Positions 8,107 to 17,270 are shown, counted from the stretch's first letter. The stretch: 37,989 nucleotides of DNA from Candidatus Poribacteria bacterium (GCA_022827055.1 JAJDTR010000089.1:1-37989), one strand, 5' to 3'. The notes: generated by a model not told the origin, from the sequence alone. Made by a program: numbers and translations.

Positions 8107-9534
8107 ATGATACACATTCCGATTCTGCGAGCTGGTCGTTCGTACAGAAGTTTAAACACGGTTACGGTGCCTCATGTCAAGACGGGTGAGCCGATTGCCA
8201 GTGTGAGTCAAGCGAACCAAGGATTAATCGCCAAGGATTTGCATGAGGTAGACGAGAATAGGCGGGCACTAGAGTCCTTTTCCGTATCGGAACTATTGGT
8301 AATTTGTAAAGAGGCGGCGCAACTTTTTGCTGAATCGGAATTGCCGTTGAATGGTACGACGCAATCTCCGGATGAATATATTCGTTGCCTATCTGCAACA
8401 ACAGGAATGCCGGAATCGCTTTGCTGGAAAAACATGGCAAAGATTCGGCTAATGCTTGAAGAGCTTGAAGCTGTTCTCGGGGGTTTGACACGCGGCTTAG
8501 ATCTCTCCGTTCTTGATGCAGGTTGGGGCGTTCAAGACGGACGACACCTGAGCTATGTGCCACAAACCGATGCGCTAGGCGCCGTACTTCCAAACAACTC
8601 TCCGGGAGTGCACGCACTCTGGATTCCGGCAATTCCGCTAAAAACTCCGCTCATACTCAAACCTGGCAGCCTGGAACCTTGGACGCCTTTTCGAATATCG
8701 CAAGCACTCATTGAGGCGGGTTGTCCTGCGGAAGGGTTTGGGTTTTATCCGACGGATTATTCGGGAAGTAGCGAGATTCTGTTGCGGTGTGGTCGATCGA
8801 TGCTTTTTGGCGGAGGTGCCACGGTTGACCCATGGAAAACAGATCCTGGCGTTCAGCTTCATGGTCCCGGTCAGAGCAAGATTATTCTTGCCGAGGATAC
8901 AATTGCTCAATGGGAAGATTATTTAGATTTGATGGTTACCTCCATTGCAGAGAATGGGGGTAGGTCATGCATTAACGCTTCGGGAGTGTGGGTTCCATCA
9001 GAAGGACGAGATGTAGCAGAAGCATTGGCATCACGTCTGTCGCGAATTGAGGCTAAACCACTCGATGATCCGCAGGCTGGAATCGCCGCATTTCCAAATC
9101 CCGATGTCGCCCGTCAGATTTCAAACCTCATTGACAATCACCTTAAAGTGCCGGGTGCAACGGATATTACGGCGATGGTTTCGGGGTCGGAGAGGGTGGC
9201 AGAGGTGGCTGGATGCACATTCCTCCTTCCTACGGTCATCTGGTGCGAAGACGCTCGGCACCCGCTGGCAAACACTGAATTCCTATTCCCGTTCGTGAGC
9301 GTTGTCGAGATGCCGCAAAAGGCTATGCTAGAACACATTGGACCCACGTTAGTTGTGACTGCCATCACAGAGGATAGAGCCTTTAAGCGCGACTTGCTTA
9401 CCTCAACGGTAGTTGATCGATTGAATTTGGGACCCATTCCTACAAATCAGATTTCTTGGGAGCAACCTCACGAGGGAAATCTATTTGATTTTCTTTACCA
9501 ACAGCGGGCGTTACAGATTTCAACCGCAACCTGA
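8107..9534 (+). CDS. Aldehyde dehydrogenase-superfamily reductase, probably thioester/acyl-reducing (LuxC/EhpG-like)
   Basis: 475 residues with an aldehyde dehydrogenase fold: substrate-site PNNSPG at 162-167 (Asn164 in place of the usual PWNFP), cofactor-site KPGS at 185-188, FGGGATVDPW at 234-243 in place of FTGS, and catalytic Cys288 in GGRSCINASG. The usual general-base Glu of LELGGK is replaced: the segment reads LHGPGQSK with His252. CoA-acylating or acyl-reducing aldehyde dehydrogenases typically lack this Glu because the acyl-enzyme is not hydrolysed. With the adenylating gene upstream and an Fe-type alcohol dehydrogenase 24 bases downstream, the inferred role is reduction of an activated acid to an aldehyde. 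Length agrees with LuxC (~480). No clear ribosome site precedes the ATG. Confidence 0.75.
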   Translation: MIHIPILRAGRSYRSLNTVTVPHVKTGEPIASVSQANQGLIAKDLHEVDENRRALESFSVSELLVICKEAAQLFAESELPLNGTTQSPDEYIRCLSATTGMPESLCWKNMAKIRLMLEELEAVLGGLTRGLDLSVLDAGWGVQDGRHLSYVPQTDALGAVLPNNSPGVHALWIPAIPLKTPLILKPGSLEPWTPFRISQALIEAGCPAEGFGFYPTDYSGSSEILLRCGRSMLFGGGATVDPWKTDPGVQLHGPGQSKIILAEDTIAQWEDYLDLMVTSIAENGGRSCINASGVWVPSEGRDVAEALASRLSRIEAKPLDDPQAGIAAFPNPDVARQISNLIDNHLKVPGATDITAMVSGSERVAEVAGCTFLLPTVIWCEDARHPLANTEFLFPFVSVVEMPQKAMLEHIGPTLVVTAITEDRAFKRDLLTSTVVDRLNLGPIPTNQISWEQPHEGNLFDFLYQQRALQISTAT

Positions 9535-9558
9535 ATCAGGCGGATACCGGGTATAGTA

Positions 9559-10668
9559 ATGCACTCCTTCGACTTCCAACCCACGACACGTGTTGTCTTT
9601 GGAGAGGAGGTGTTAAGTAAGCTGGGGCATTTGGCAAAGACACTGGGAGCGCACTTCGCCCTGGTTGTTACCGATCCCGGCGTCGCCAGAGTTGGTATCC
9701 TTGAAAAAGCGGTTCATTCTCTCGAACAGGAATCTGTCAGCGTTGCCGTGTTTGAGCATGTTGAAGAGAATCCGACAACGAGGCATGTTGCTAACGGCGC
9801 GCGGTTTGCCAAAGATTTTGGACAACTAGATCTCATCGTTGCGCTAGGCGGCGGGAGCGCGATGGACTGTGCCAAAGGAATAAACTTTATCCACACAAAC
9901 GGCGGGGAGATGGAAGACTACTGGGGCATGGATAAAGCCACCAAGCCCATGCTACCGTCAATCGGGATTCCAACGACCGCCGGGACAGGCAGCGAAGCTC
10001 AGTCTTTTGCGTTGATTGCTCAAGAAAATAGCCATGTTAAGATGGCATGCGGCGACAAGAAGGCTCGGTTTCGAACGGTGATACTGGATCCCTTGTTACC
10101 CGTCAGCGCCCCCGAAGAAGTGAAGGCAAGTTCAGGCATTGATGCTATCTCACATGCCGTAGAAAGCCACGTTACAACGCGTCGAAATCCGGTGTCAGAA
10201 CTGTTTTCGAGAGAAGCATGGCGTTTGCTTGAAGCCAGCTTTGAAGTGACGATTACCGAACCGGCGAACCTTGAGGCGCAAAGTCGGATGCTGCTGGGTG
10301 CTCATTTTGCGGGCATTGCAATCGAAAATTCAATGCTAGGCGCCGCGCACGCATGCGCCAATCCATTGACGGCAAAATTCGGCATTACTCACGGTGTCGC
10401 GGTCGGACTGATGCTTCCGCACGTCATCGATTTCAACTCCAAAATTGTCGGCGAACATTACCGAGAGTTATTTCCCTCGTCGCTTTCGGAACGTATATGT
10501 AAATTAAAAACCACAGCGCAATTGCCTAGTATGTTACGTGATTTTGAGATTGATGAGGGCGATTTGCCTGAATTGGCAAAAGAGGCTGCTAATCAATGGA
10601 CAGGACAATTTAACCCTCGACCCGTTGGCGAAACCGAGTTGCTTCAGCTCTATGAGTCTGCCTACTGA
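9559..10668 (+). CDS. Iron-containing (group III) alcohol dehydrogenase
   Basis: 369 residues, full length for the Fe-ADH family. NAD(P)-binding GGGSAMD lies at 97-103 and the TTAGTGSE loop at 139-146. The metal ligands are visible as Asp195 and His199 in GIDAISHA, His264 in GAAHACANP, and His278 in ITHGVAVG. It should interconvert an alcohol and an aldehyde or ketone in the cytoplasm. It starts 24 bases after the aldehyde dehydrogenase-fold gene and overlaps the next gene by 17 bases, so it is part of one transcription unit and may carry out the last reduction, or the first oxidation, of that pathway. Confidence 0.9.
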   Translation: MHSFDFQPTTRVVFGEEVLSKLGHLAKTLGAHFALVVTDPGVARVGILEKAVHSLEQESVSVAVFEHVEENPTTRHVANGARFAKDFGQLDLIVALGGGSAMDCAKGINFIHTNGGEMEDYWGMDKATKPMLPSIGIPTTAGTGSEAQSFALIAQENSHVKMACGDKKARFRTVILDPLLPVSAPEEVKASSGIDAISHAVESHVTTRRNPVSELFSREAWRLLEASFEVTITEPANLEAQSRMLLGAHFAGIAIENSMLGAAHACANPLTAKFGITHGVAVGLMLPHVIDFNSKIVGEHYRELFPSSLSERICKLKTTAQLPSMLRDFEIDEGDLPELAKEAANQWTGQFNPRPVGETELLQLYESAY

Positions 10669-11803
10669 ACCCCATCGCATATCGCGCATTGTGATATGCG
10701 TTTTTCTCGGTTGTGTCTTGCTCCACTCGATTGAGCGGAGTGCGGTTTCCTCGGAAGACTGGCGCAGCTTCCGAGGTAATTCGGCGTTAACAGGAGTTGC
10801 CACGAGCAAATTACCCGACGATTTGGAACTTTTGTGGACGTTTCGAGCCGAGGAAGGGATTGAGTCAACCGCGGCTATAGCCGGCAACACCGCCTATGTT
10901 GGTTCGCGTGACGGGCATTTGTATGCGATCAACCTTCTTACTGGGGAACTCGAGTGGAAATACAAAGCCTCGAACGAGATTAAATCGTCTCCTTCGGTGT
11001 TTGGAGAAGCAGTTTATTTCGGTGATGAAACGGGTGATTTTCACGCGGTCGATGCAAAGAACGGCGCAAAACTGTGGATTTTCCGTGCCGAGGCAGGTAT
11101 TATTTCATCGGCGAATTTTGCCAGCGGTCGCGTTATCTTCGGCTCCTATGATCAGTATCTTTATTGCTTATCCATTGCGGACGGTTCTCTGATTTGGAAG
11201 TTTCAAACCGAAGGCTACGTGCACGGCTCACCTGCGGTTTCGGACGGAGTCGCGGTTGTCACCGGATGTGATAGTTATCTTCGCCTTATCAATCTGGAAA
11301 ACGGCCGGGAAGAAAAGAGTATAGAGCTGAGCGACTACGTCGCCGCCAGCCCGGCAACGCTGAATCATCGTGCCTATGCCGGAACGTTTGGCAATCGCGT
11401 TTTGGGTATTGACTTGTCAAACGCGGAAGTACTCTGGCGTTACGAAAATCCGGAAACGCAGTTTCCGTTCTACGCTTCGGCTGCCATTACCGACGATGTA
11501 CTTATTGTCGGCGGCAGAGACAAGATGATTCATGCTCTCAAGCCGGAGACCGGTGATCTGTTATGGACCTACCCCTCCAAGTCGCGAGTGGATTCGTCCC
11601 CAGTGATCGTTGGCGAACGAGTGTTTTTTGGAACCACGGGTGGAGTCCTATACGGGTTGAACATTCATACCGGTGAGCAAATTTGGGAATTTGTTACCGG
11701 GGCTTCGATTATGGCATCACCAAGTGTTGGAGGTGGCAAGCTGGTGATAGGTACGGACGATGGCGTTTTATACTGTTTCGGCGAAAAGGCAAACGATGGG
11801 TAA
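10652..11803 (+). CDS. Exported PQQ-like (BamB-like) beta-propeller protein
   Basis: 383 residues from the ATG at 10652, which overlaps the end of the Fe-ADH gene by 17 bases. This start is preferred over an earlier in-frame one because it yields a signal sequence (IVICVFLGCVLLHSIE). The mature part is a regular PQQ/BamB-type propeller with about seven repeats, each with the G.LYA.....G...W signature: GHLYAINLLTGELEWKY, GDFHAVDAKNGAKLWIF, QYLYCLSIADGSLIWKF, and so on. Likely periplasmic. Being translationally coupled to a dehydrogenase and a radical SAM gene is unusual for such a protein and implies a shared role. No catalytic residues can be assigned. Confidence 0.85.
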   Translation: MSLPTEPHRISRIVICVFLGCVLLHSIERSAVSSEDWRSFRGNSALTGVATSKLPDDLELLWTFRAEEGIESTAAIAGNTAYVGSRDGHLYAINLLTGELEWKYKASNEIKSSPSVFGEAVYFGDETGDFHAVDAKNGAKLWIFRAEAGIISSANFASGRVIFGSYDQYLYCLSIADGSLIWKFQTEGYVHGSPAVSDGVAVVTGCDSYLRLINLENGREEKSIELSDYVAASPATLNHRAYAGTFGNRVLGIDLSNAEVLWRYENPETQFPFYASAAITDDVLIVGGRDKMIHALKPETGDLLWTYPSKSRVDSSPVIVGERVFFGTTGGVLYGLNIHTGEQIWEFVTGASIMASPSVGGGKLVIGTDDGVLYCFGEKANDG

Positions 11804-13142
11804 TCAAAACAAAATAGTGAAATCAGAACCCGCGACAACACGGCTCGATTCCGAGCACACAGAAGTCGGAAGCGTTTTTGTCTCGAACTACCCGCCGTAT
11901 TCCTTTTGGAGCAAAGAAGCCGTATCTGATGCGATGACGGCAATGGAGTCACCTTCTGTGCCAGGAGCACAATTAGGACTCTATTTGCATATTCCGTTTT
12001 GCCGGAAACGGTGTAAATTTTGCTATTTTCGGGTTTATACCGACAAGAACAGTTCGGAAATCGAGACTTATCTTGATGCACTCGCGCGGGAGGTTGAGAT
12101 TTATAGTACTTTGCCGGCTATCGAGGACAGACCCCTGTCATTTGTCTACTTTGGCGGGGGGACGCCTTCATACATTAGCGCCAAGCATTTGAAGGCACTA
12201 GTGGGTCGGCTGAAAAAGGCGGTTCCTTGGGATGGCGCGGACGAGATCGCATTTGAGTGCGAACCCGGCACTTTAACTCGAACCAAGTTAGAAGCTATCA
12301 GGGAAATCGGAGTAACTCGGCTGAGCCTCGGTGTCGAAAATCTTAACGACGAAATATTGGCAGAAAATGGGAGAGCGCATCTTTCCAAGGAAGTATACCG
12401 TGTGATGCCGTGGATTGAATCGCTCAATTTTGATCAGGTGAATATCGACCTAATTGCGGGAATGGTTGGCGAGACGTGGGAGAGTTGGCGCGAAACGGTT
12501 AAACGGACTATTGATTTGAACCCCGATAGCATTACCGTATATCAGATGGAACTTCCGTTTAATGCTACCTATTCACAGGATATTCTTGGCGGTAAAGCGT
12601 TGCCCGTAGCAAATTGGAAAACCAAGCGCGAATGGCACAACTACGCATTTGAGCAGTTTGAAATGGCTGGATACGGTAACTCTAGCGCATACACCATGGT
12701 CAGGAAAGACAAACCGGGCAGGTTCGTCTACCGCAATGCAGTCTGGCAGGGAAGCGACATGATGGGTACAGGGGTTGCTTCCTTTTCGCACCTCAACGGC
12801 ACACATTATCAGAATGCAACGGGTTGGAAGGACTACATCGGTTCGCTTGAAGCTGACCGACTGCCGTTGAGTCGCGCGTTTGTCACCACCTCATCGGAGC
12901 GCCTTACGCGAGAAATGATACTGCAATTGAAACTGGGAAGAATAGAGACAGCCTATTTCCGCGATAAGTTCAATACCGACATTGTGGACGAATTTGGTTC
13001 AATCTACAAAAAACTGCAAGACGAAGGTATGTTGACGTTCGACAAAGATGCAATAGAATTGACACGAAAAGGCTTACTTCAGGTGGATGGGTTGTTGCCG
13101 GAGTTTTACGCCCTCAACTATCGAAACGCTCGATATACATAA
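11796..13142 (+). CDS. HemN/HemW-like radical SAM protein
   Basis: 448 residues from the ATG at 11796, overlapping the previous stop by 8 bases and preceded by AAAAGG. The radical SAM cluster is Cys69-x3-Cys73-x2-Cys76 within IPFCRKRCKFCYF, followed by the glycine-rich FGGGTPSY at 119-126. The C-terminal ~90 residues (LTREMILQLKLGRIE to KGLLQVDGLLPEFY) match the HemN_C winged-helix-like domain. This family includes oxygen-independent coproporphyrinogen oxidase, the haem chaperone HemW, haem-degrading ChuW/HutW and class C radical SAM methyltransferases. The extra ~55-residue N-terminal segment and the operon position argue against a housekeeping haem role and leave a methyltransferase or other specialised reaction open. 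Confidence 0.8.
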   Translation: MGNQNKIVKSEPATTRLDSEHTEVGSVFVSNYPPYSFWSKEAVSDAMTAMESPSVPGAQLGLYLHIPFCRKRCKFCYFRVYTDKNSSEIETYLDALAREVEIYSTLPAIEDRPLSFVYFGGGTPSYISAKHLKALVGRLKKAVPWDGADEIAFECEPGTLTRTKLEAIREIGVTRLSLGVENLNDEILAENGRAHLSKEVYRVMPWIESLNFDQVNIDLIAGMVGETWESWRETVKRTIDLNPDSITVYQMELPFNATYSQDILGGKALPVANWKTKREWHNYAFEQFEMAGYGNSSAYTMVRKDKPGRFVYRNAVWQGSDMMGTGVASFSHLNGTHYQNATGWKDYIGSLEADRLPLSRAFVTTSSERLTREMILQLKLGRIETAYFRDKFNTDIVDEFGSIYKKLQDEGMLTFDKDAIELTRKGLLQVDGLLPEFYALNYRNARYT

Positions 13143-13213
13143 GATGGGATTGGATATTGCGGCATTTTGTCCGCTGCTATTCGTTCTGCTCTGTGTGATA
13201 ATATCTACTCAAT

Positions 13214-15637
13214 ATGGAAAAATCCGACAAAACTGTTCCTATTTATACTATCGGCTACGGCAGCCGTTCGGTCGATGAATTCGTTCAGGTGCTGCAAGAG
13301 CATGATATTGCGTATCTGATTGACGTGCGGTCCGCTCCCTATTCGCGCTATAAACCCGAATTTTCCAGAGAACCGCTGGATGCGGAATTGGAACGACACG
13401 GAATTCGGTATGTTTTCATGGGTGACACACTAGGCGGAAGACCGGATGACGAAAATTGTTACGATACAAACGGCAAGGTAGACTACGCAAAGTTGAAGGT
13501 TACTGAACGCTATCTAAGCGGCATTAAACGCCTTCAAGCCGCTTTCGCACAGCAACAGCGCGTTGTCCTCATGTGTAGCGAGGGGAAGCCGGAGAACTGC
13601 CACCGGAGCAAACTCATCGGAGAGACACTAGAAAAGCAGGATATACAAGTCGCTCATATTGATGAAAACGACGAGTTGCAGTCGCAGAAGAACATCATGA
13701 ATCTGTTAACCGGAGAGGAAATGTCGCGGACTAATCACACATCACGCTTGCAGATGTCGTTCCATCAGTCTCGACACATTGATCCACCTAAAGAACAATG
13801 GGACTTGCTGCCAACCCCACTTACGCTGGGCGAGCGCAAGGTTTACGAGTTGTTTGATGAGAAACTTTCAAACGATTGGGAGATGTATATTCAGCCACAC
13901 TTGAATGGTTTACGTCCCGACCTCGTTCTACTCAATCCTAACGCAGGTATTGCCGTGTATGAGATTAAAGATTGGAGTTTGACATCTACTCAACACAAGA
14001 TTAAATCGAAAAAAGACAACCCTCTTTACAAAATTAGACTTTACAAAGATGAGATATTGGAACTTTACTGCCCTCGTCTAAACGACAGTCTTGGAAATGC
14101 GGCAAAGCAGGCTATTACTGCTGGTCTCGTTTTCACTCAAGTACCACAAGACCAGGTAGAGAGCTTGCTTTCTCCTTACCGCGATTCCAGAATGAACCAG
14201 TACCCAAGCCACTACCCGTTGGTTGGTTCAGATAGCTTCGTTGAAGGCCATCTTGAGGTGCTGTTTCCAGAATACAGCAAGTGGGGAAGCCAAAACCCTT
14301 CTCGAGTTATGTCGCTAGAAGCCGCGAAAGATCTGCGGGGATGGCTGAAAGAGCCTGCTTTCAGCCAAGAACAACGGGAACCGCTTGAGATGGACGATCG
14401 CCAACGCGAGATTGCTACAACGCGCACGCGCTCTGGCTATCGTCGTGTAAAGGGACCTGCCGGTTCCGGTAAAAGCGTGGCTATTGCGGCACGTGCTGCC
14501 GAAATTGCAAGCGAGGGTAAGCGAGTTCTGGTATGCACTTTTAACATCACACTGATGAACTATCTTCGCGATCTTGTTTCCCGGCATGCCCGCACTCTTG
14601 CAAGCCAACAAGCTACCCAATCACAAGTTATCAGACAGCAAATTGAATTTCGCCATTTTCATGGCTGGTGCAAGAGAATCTGTGAGCACGCCGGACGCAA
14701 AGAGGATTACGATCAACTATGGAGGGGAGTTAATGGAAAAACAGAGAGAAGAGTCGTTTTGAATGAGCACATGCCAAGACTTGTGATGAAACTCTACGAT
14801 GATCCAACGGTTAGGGACAATCTCCCGACCTACCATGCTGTGCTCGTTGATGAAGGACAGGATTACCGCCCAGATTGGTGGCAAGTCCTTCGAAAGTCGG
14901 TGGTTTCTGATGAAGAGATGCTTCTAATTGCTGATAAGACGCAGGATATCTACGGTACCGCCGCCGATTGGACTGAGGATGCTATGAATGGTGCGGGATT
15001 CAGTGGTCCTTGGATGGATTTGGAAACCTGTTATCGACTACCAGCCAAAATTATACCTCTATTACAAGAGTTCGGGCACAAATTTCTTATTAGTGATGAA
15101 GTCGACATTCCAGAACAGCTAGAACTTGAGTTGTACCAAGACAACGGTACAGTCAATCTGCGATGGGTGCAGGTACTTCAGGGGGCGCCGATAAATGTGT
15201 GCGTAGAAGAAGCACGCATGCAGATGCAGCGATTGCGTAGCGACACCGCGATTCCCGACATTACTTTTCTTGCCGAAATCGACCCGGGTCGTGAGTTTGT
15301 TGAAAGGTTCAAACAGAAAGGAGTTAACGTTCTTAATACATTTGGACCAGACGACGAGTTCACCCGTCGCAAGAAACTTGGATTTTTTCAGGGAGATGCT
15401 AGAGTCAAGGCTACTACACTGCATAGTTTCAAAGGATGGGAAGCGAGGCATCTGGTTGTATATGTTAGCAAAATTGAGACTGCAATTGATCGTGCTTTAC
15501 TCTATACTGCGCTCACTCGGTTGAAACAGCATCCGCACGGTAGCCTGTTAACGGTTGTATCCTCGTGTCTTGAGCTCTACGACTTTGGAAGAACGTGGCC
15601 TGATTTTGTTGTAGTTCCAGACGAATTAGCTTACTAA
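13214..15637 (+). CDS. DUF488-NERD-UvrD-like helicase fusion protein
   Basis: 807 residues in one uninterrupted frame. Residues ~9-150 are a DUF488 domain (YTIGYGSRS, DVRSAPYSR, the C121SEGKPENCHR131 motif). Residues ~205-350 resemble a NERD nuclease domain, with Asp236 (LRPDLVLL) and Glu250-Ile-Lys252 giving a PD-(D/E)XK-type D...ExK pattern. Residues ~395-800 are an SF1 UvrD-like helicase: Walker A GPAGSGKS at 414-421, motif II DEGQD at 546-550, motif III near IADKTQDIY, motif IV YR (607-608), motif V TTLHSFKGWEARHLVV, and motif VI LLYTALTRL. It should couple ATP-driven DNA translocation to cleavage. DUF488 has no settled function. Nuclease-helicase fusions of this style occur in anti-phage systems such as Nhi. 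It stands alone, 71 bases after the radical SAM gene. Confidence 0.85.
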   Translation: MEKSDKTVPIYTIGYGSRSVDEFVQVLQEHDIAYLIDVRSAPYSRYKPEFSREPLDAELERHGIRYVFMGDTLGGRPDDENCYDTNGKVDYAKLKVTERYLSGIKRLQAAFAQQQRVVLMCSEGKPENCHRSKLIGETLEKQDIQVAHIDENDELQSQKNIMNLLTGEEMSRTNHTSRLQMSFHQSRHIDPPKEQWDLLPTPLTLGERKVYELFDEKLSNDWEMYIQPHLNGLRPDLVLLNPNAGIAVYEIKDWSLTSTQHKIKSKKDNPLYKIRLYKDEILELYCPRLNDSLGNAAKQAITAGLVFTQVPQDQVESLLSPYRDSRMNQYPSHYPLVGSDSFVEGHLEVLFPEYSKWGSQNPSRVMSLEAAKDLRGWLKEPAFSQEQREPLEMDDRQREIATTRTRSGYRRVKGPAGSGKSVAIAARAAEIASEGKRVLVCTFNITLMNYLRDLVSRHARTLASQQATQSQVIRQQIEFRHFHGWCKRICEHAGRKEDYDQLWRGVNGKTERRVVLNEHMPRLVMKLYDDPTVRDNLPTYHAVLVDEGQDYRPDWWQVLRKSVVSDEEMLLIADKTQDIYGTAADWTEDAMNGAGFSGPWMDLETCYRLPAKIIPLLQEFGHKFLISDEVDIPEQLELELYQDNGTVNLRWVQVLQGAPINVCVEEARMQMQRLRSDTAIPDITFLAEIDPGREFVERFKQKGVNVLNTFGPDDEFTRRKKLGFFQGDARVKATTLHSFKGWEARHLVVYVSKIETAIDRALLYTALTRLKQHPHGSLLTVVSSCLELYDFGRTWPDFVVVPDELAY

Positions 15638-15836
15638 AGAGTTGCTGACAGGTGTTCCGGCGAGGATGGCGGATACAGTTACTAAGGAATCAGATAGTTT
15701 TGCATCACGTACCATACGAAAGAATCGTGTTGAAGTCGTAATCGATCTACTTAAGCCATGCCAGAATCTTATTACAATTTCATTTAGTAGTGTTGCCAAC
15801 TATCTGTACCACACATATTTTTAAGGCGAGGTTATT

Positions 15837-17111
15837 ATGAAGAAAATCATGAGGTACTTGGCCGTGTTAGTGTTGCTTTATAGTAGTAACTCCATTGCCG
15901 ATACTAAGGATTGGCCGCAGTGGCGCGGCCCCAATCGCGATGGAATCTCCGAGGAAACAGGATTTCTGAAGAAATGGTCCAAAGGCGGTCCCCAAGTCCT
16001 CTGGCGAGTTCCACTCGGCGAGGGTTTTTCCGGGATTTCTGCCGTGGGCGGACATGTCTATACGATGTTCTCGAAAGAGGATGACGAATTTGTCGTTTGC
16101 CTCAATGCGGCAGATGGGGAAGAGATTTGGCGGTTTCGATCAGATACCAACTACATCGAATCTATGGGCGGCAATGGCCCCCGTGCAACGCCGACGATTG
16201 ATGGAGAACTCCTGTTCACCGTTACCGCGCAAGGCAAGTTGTACGCTTTGAATACCGAAAATGGTGAGAAGGTGTGGTCACACGATTTGCAAGGCGAATT
16301 CGGAAGCAAAATACCTAGATGGGGGACCTGCACGTCGCCGCTGGTAGAAGGCAAAATGCTTCTGGTTGAGGTTGGTGGCAGCGATGGAAAATCTATCGTC
16401 GCCTTTGATAAGAAAAATGGTGATATCATCTGGAATTCTCACACCGACTTACTCGGATACTCGTCGCCTATAGCGGCTACAATAAGTGGGATTCGACAGT
16501 TCATTGTCTTCACGGGAACTCAGTTGGTTTCCGTTTCACCCGAAAACGGACAACTTTATTGGAAGTATCCTTGGCAAACGCAGTATGATGTTAACGCCGC
16601 CACTCCCGTTTTTATTCCGCCGGACAAAATCTTCATCTCATCGGGGTATGGCAAAGGAGCCGCAGTGGTGCAAGTCAGAGTTGCGGTTTCTCCTAAATCT
16701 AGCGCTGAGGAGAATGAAGGAGAGACAACTCGTGTTGAAATAAAGGTTGAAGAGATCTGGAAAAATGAGGCCATGAAAAACCATTTTGCCACTTCGGTTT
16801 TGCATGGCGATTACCTTTATGGCTTTGACAATGCCATCTTGAAATGCATTGACACAAACACCGGCAGGGAAAAATGGAAATCACGGGGATACGGTAAAGG
16901 AACGCTCATGCTTGCAGACGACCATCTGATTATTCTCAGTGACCGAGGCAAGTTGGGATTAGCCGAGGCGACACCCTCCGCATATAATGAGGTTGCGAGT
17001 GCGGAAATACTGAGTGGACTGTGTTGGACGGTGCCGACACTAGCCAACGGTAAACTCTATGCCCGAAATGAGAAGGAGATGGTCTGTTTAGACATGACGG
17101 GGCAAAATTAG
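15837..17111 (+). CDS. Exported PQQ-like beta-propeller protein, tandem copy 1
   Basis: 424 residues. The ATG at 15837 follows an AAGGCGAGG ribosome site. A signal peptide (KIMRYLAVLVLLYSSNSIA) precedes the WPQWRGPNRDGISEETG motif seen in many planctomycete and poribacterial PQQ-repeat proteins. Repeats of the type G..Y.......G...W recur (GEEIWRFRS, GEKVWSHDL, GDIIWNSHT, GQLYWKYPW). A charged insertion at about 280-310 (SSAEENEGETTRVEIKVEE) breaks the propeller. It is paralogous along its whole length to the next gene. Likely periplasmic; function is unassigned. Confidence 0.85.
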   Translation: MKKIMRYLAVLVLLYSSNSIADTKDWPQWRGPNRDGISEETGFLKKWSKGGPQVLWRVPLGEGFSGISAVGGHVYTMFSKEDDEFVVCLNAADGEEIWRFRSDTNYIESMGGNGPRATPTIDGELLFTVTAQGKLYALNTENGEKVWSHDLQGEFGSKIPRWGTCTSPLVEGKMLLVEVGGSDGKSIVAFDKKNGDIIWNSHTDLLGYSSPIAATISGIRQFIVFTGTQLVSVSPENGQLYWKYPWQTQYDVNAATPVFIPPDKIFISSGYGKGAAVVQVRVAVSPKSSAEENEGETTRVEIKVEEIWKNEAMKNHFATSVLHGDYLYGFDNAILKCIDTNTGREKWKSRGYGKGTLMLADDHLIILSDRGKLGLAEATPSAYNEVASAEILSGLCWTVPTLANGKLYARNEKEMVCLDMTGQN

Positions 17112-17162
17112 GGCAAATAGGACTTACGAAAAAACAGAGATGATGATTGTTTGTTCAAGTAG

Positions 17163-17270
17163 CAGGATCAAATGAGTGAATAACGAGCGATCAAACGACC
17201 GAACAAGGAGTGCGATAGAAAATCCTGATAGAGTTCCATAGATCTCTCTCTCGGAATCGCGACCTCCTTG
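17163..17270 (+). repeat. Dispersed palindromic repeat, copy A
   Basis: Contains GGATCAAATGAGTGAA and GAGTGCGATAGAAAATCC, close to the reverse complement of bases ~31430-31480. Two arm pairs, CAAGGAG (17204-17210) with CTCCTTG (17264-17270) and GCGAT (17212-17216) with ATCGC (17256-17260), would fold it into a long hairpin. Probably a small non-autonomous repeat; no coding content. Confidence 0.55.

Noticed and set aside
15793..15820. TTGCCA-N17-TATTTT as a promoter for the 15837 gene
   Set aside because: The -10 lies so close to the ribosome site that the transcript would start within it.
15642..15824. 60-codon TTG-started frame after the helicase gene
   Set aside because: No ribosome site or recognisable domain; probably chance.
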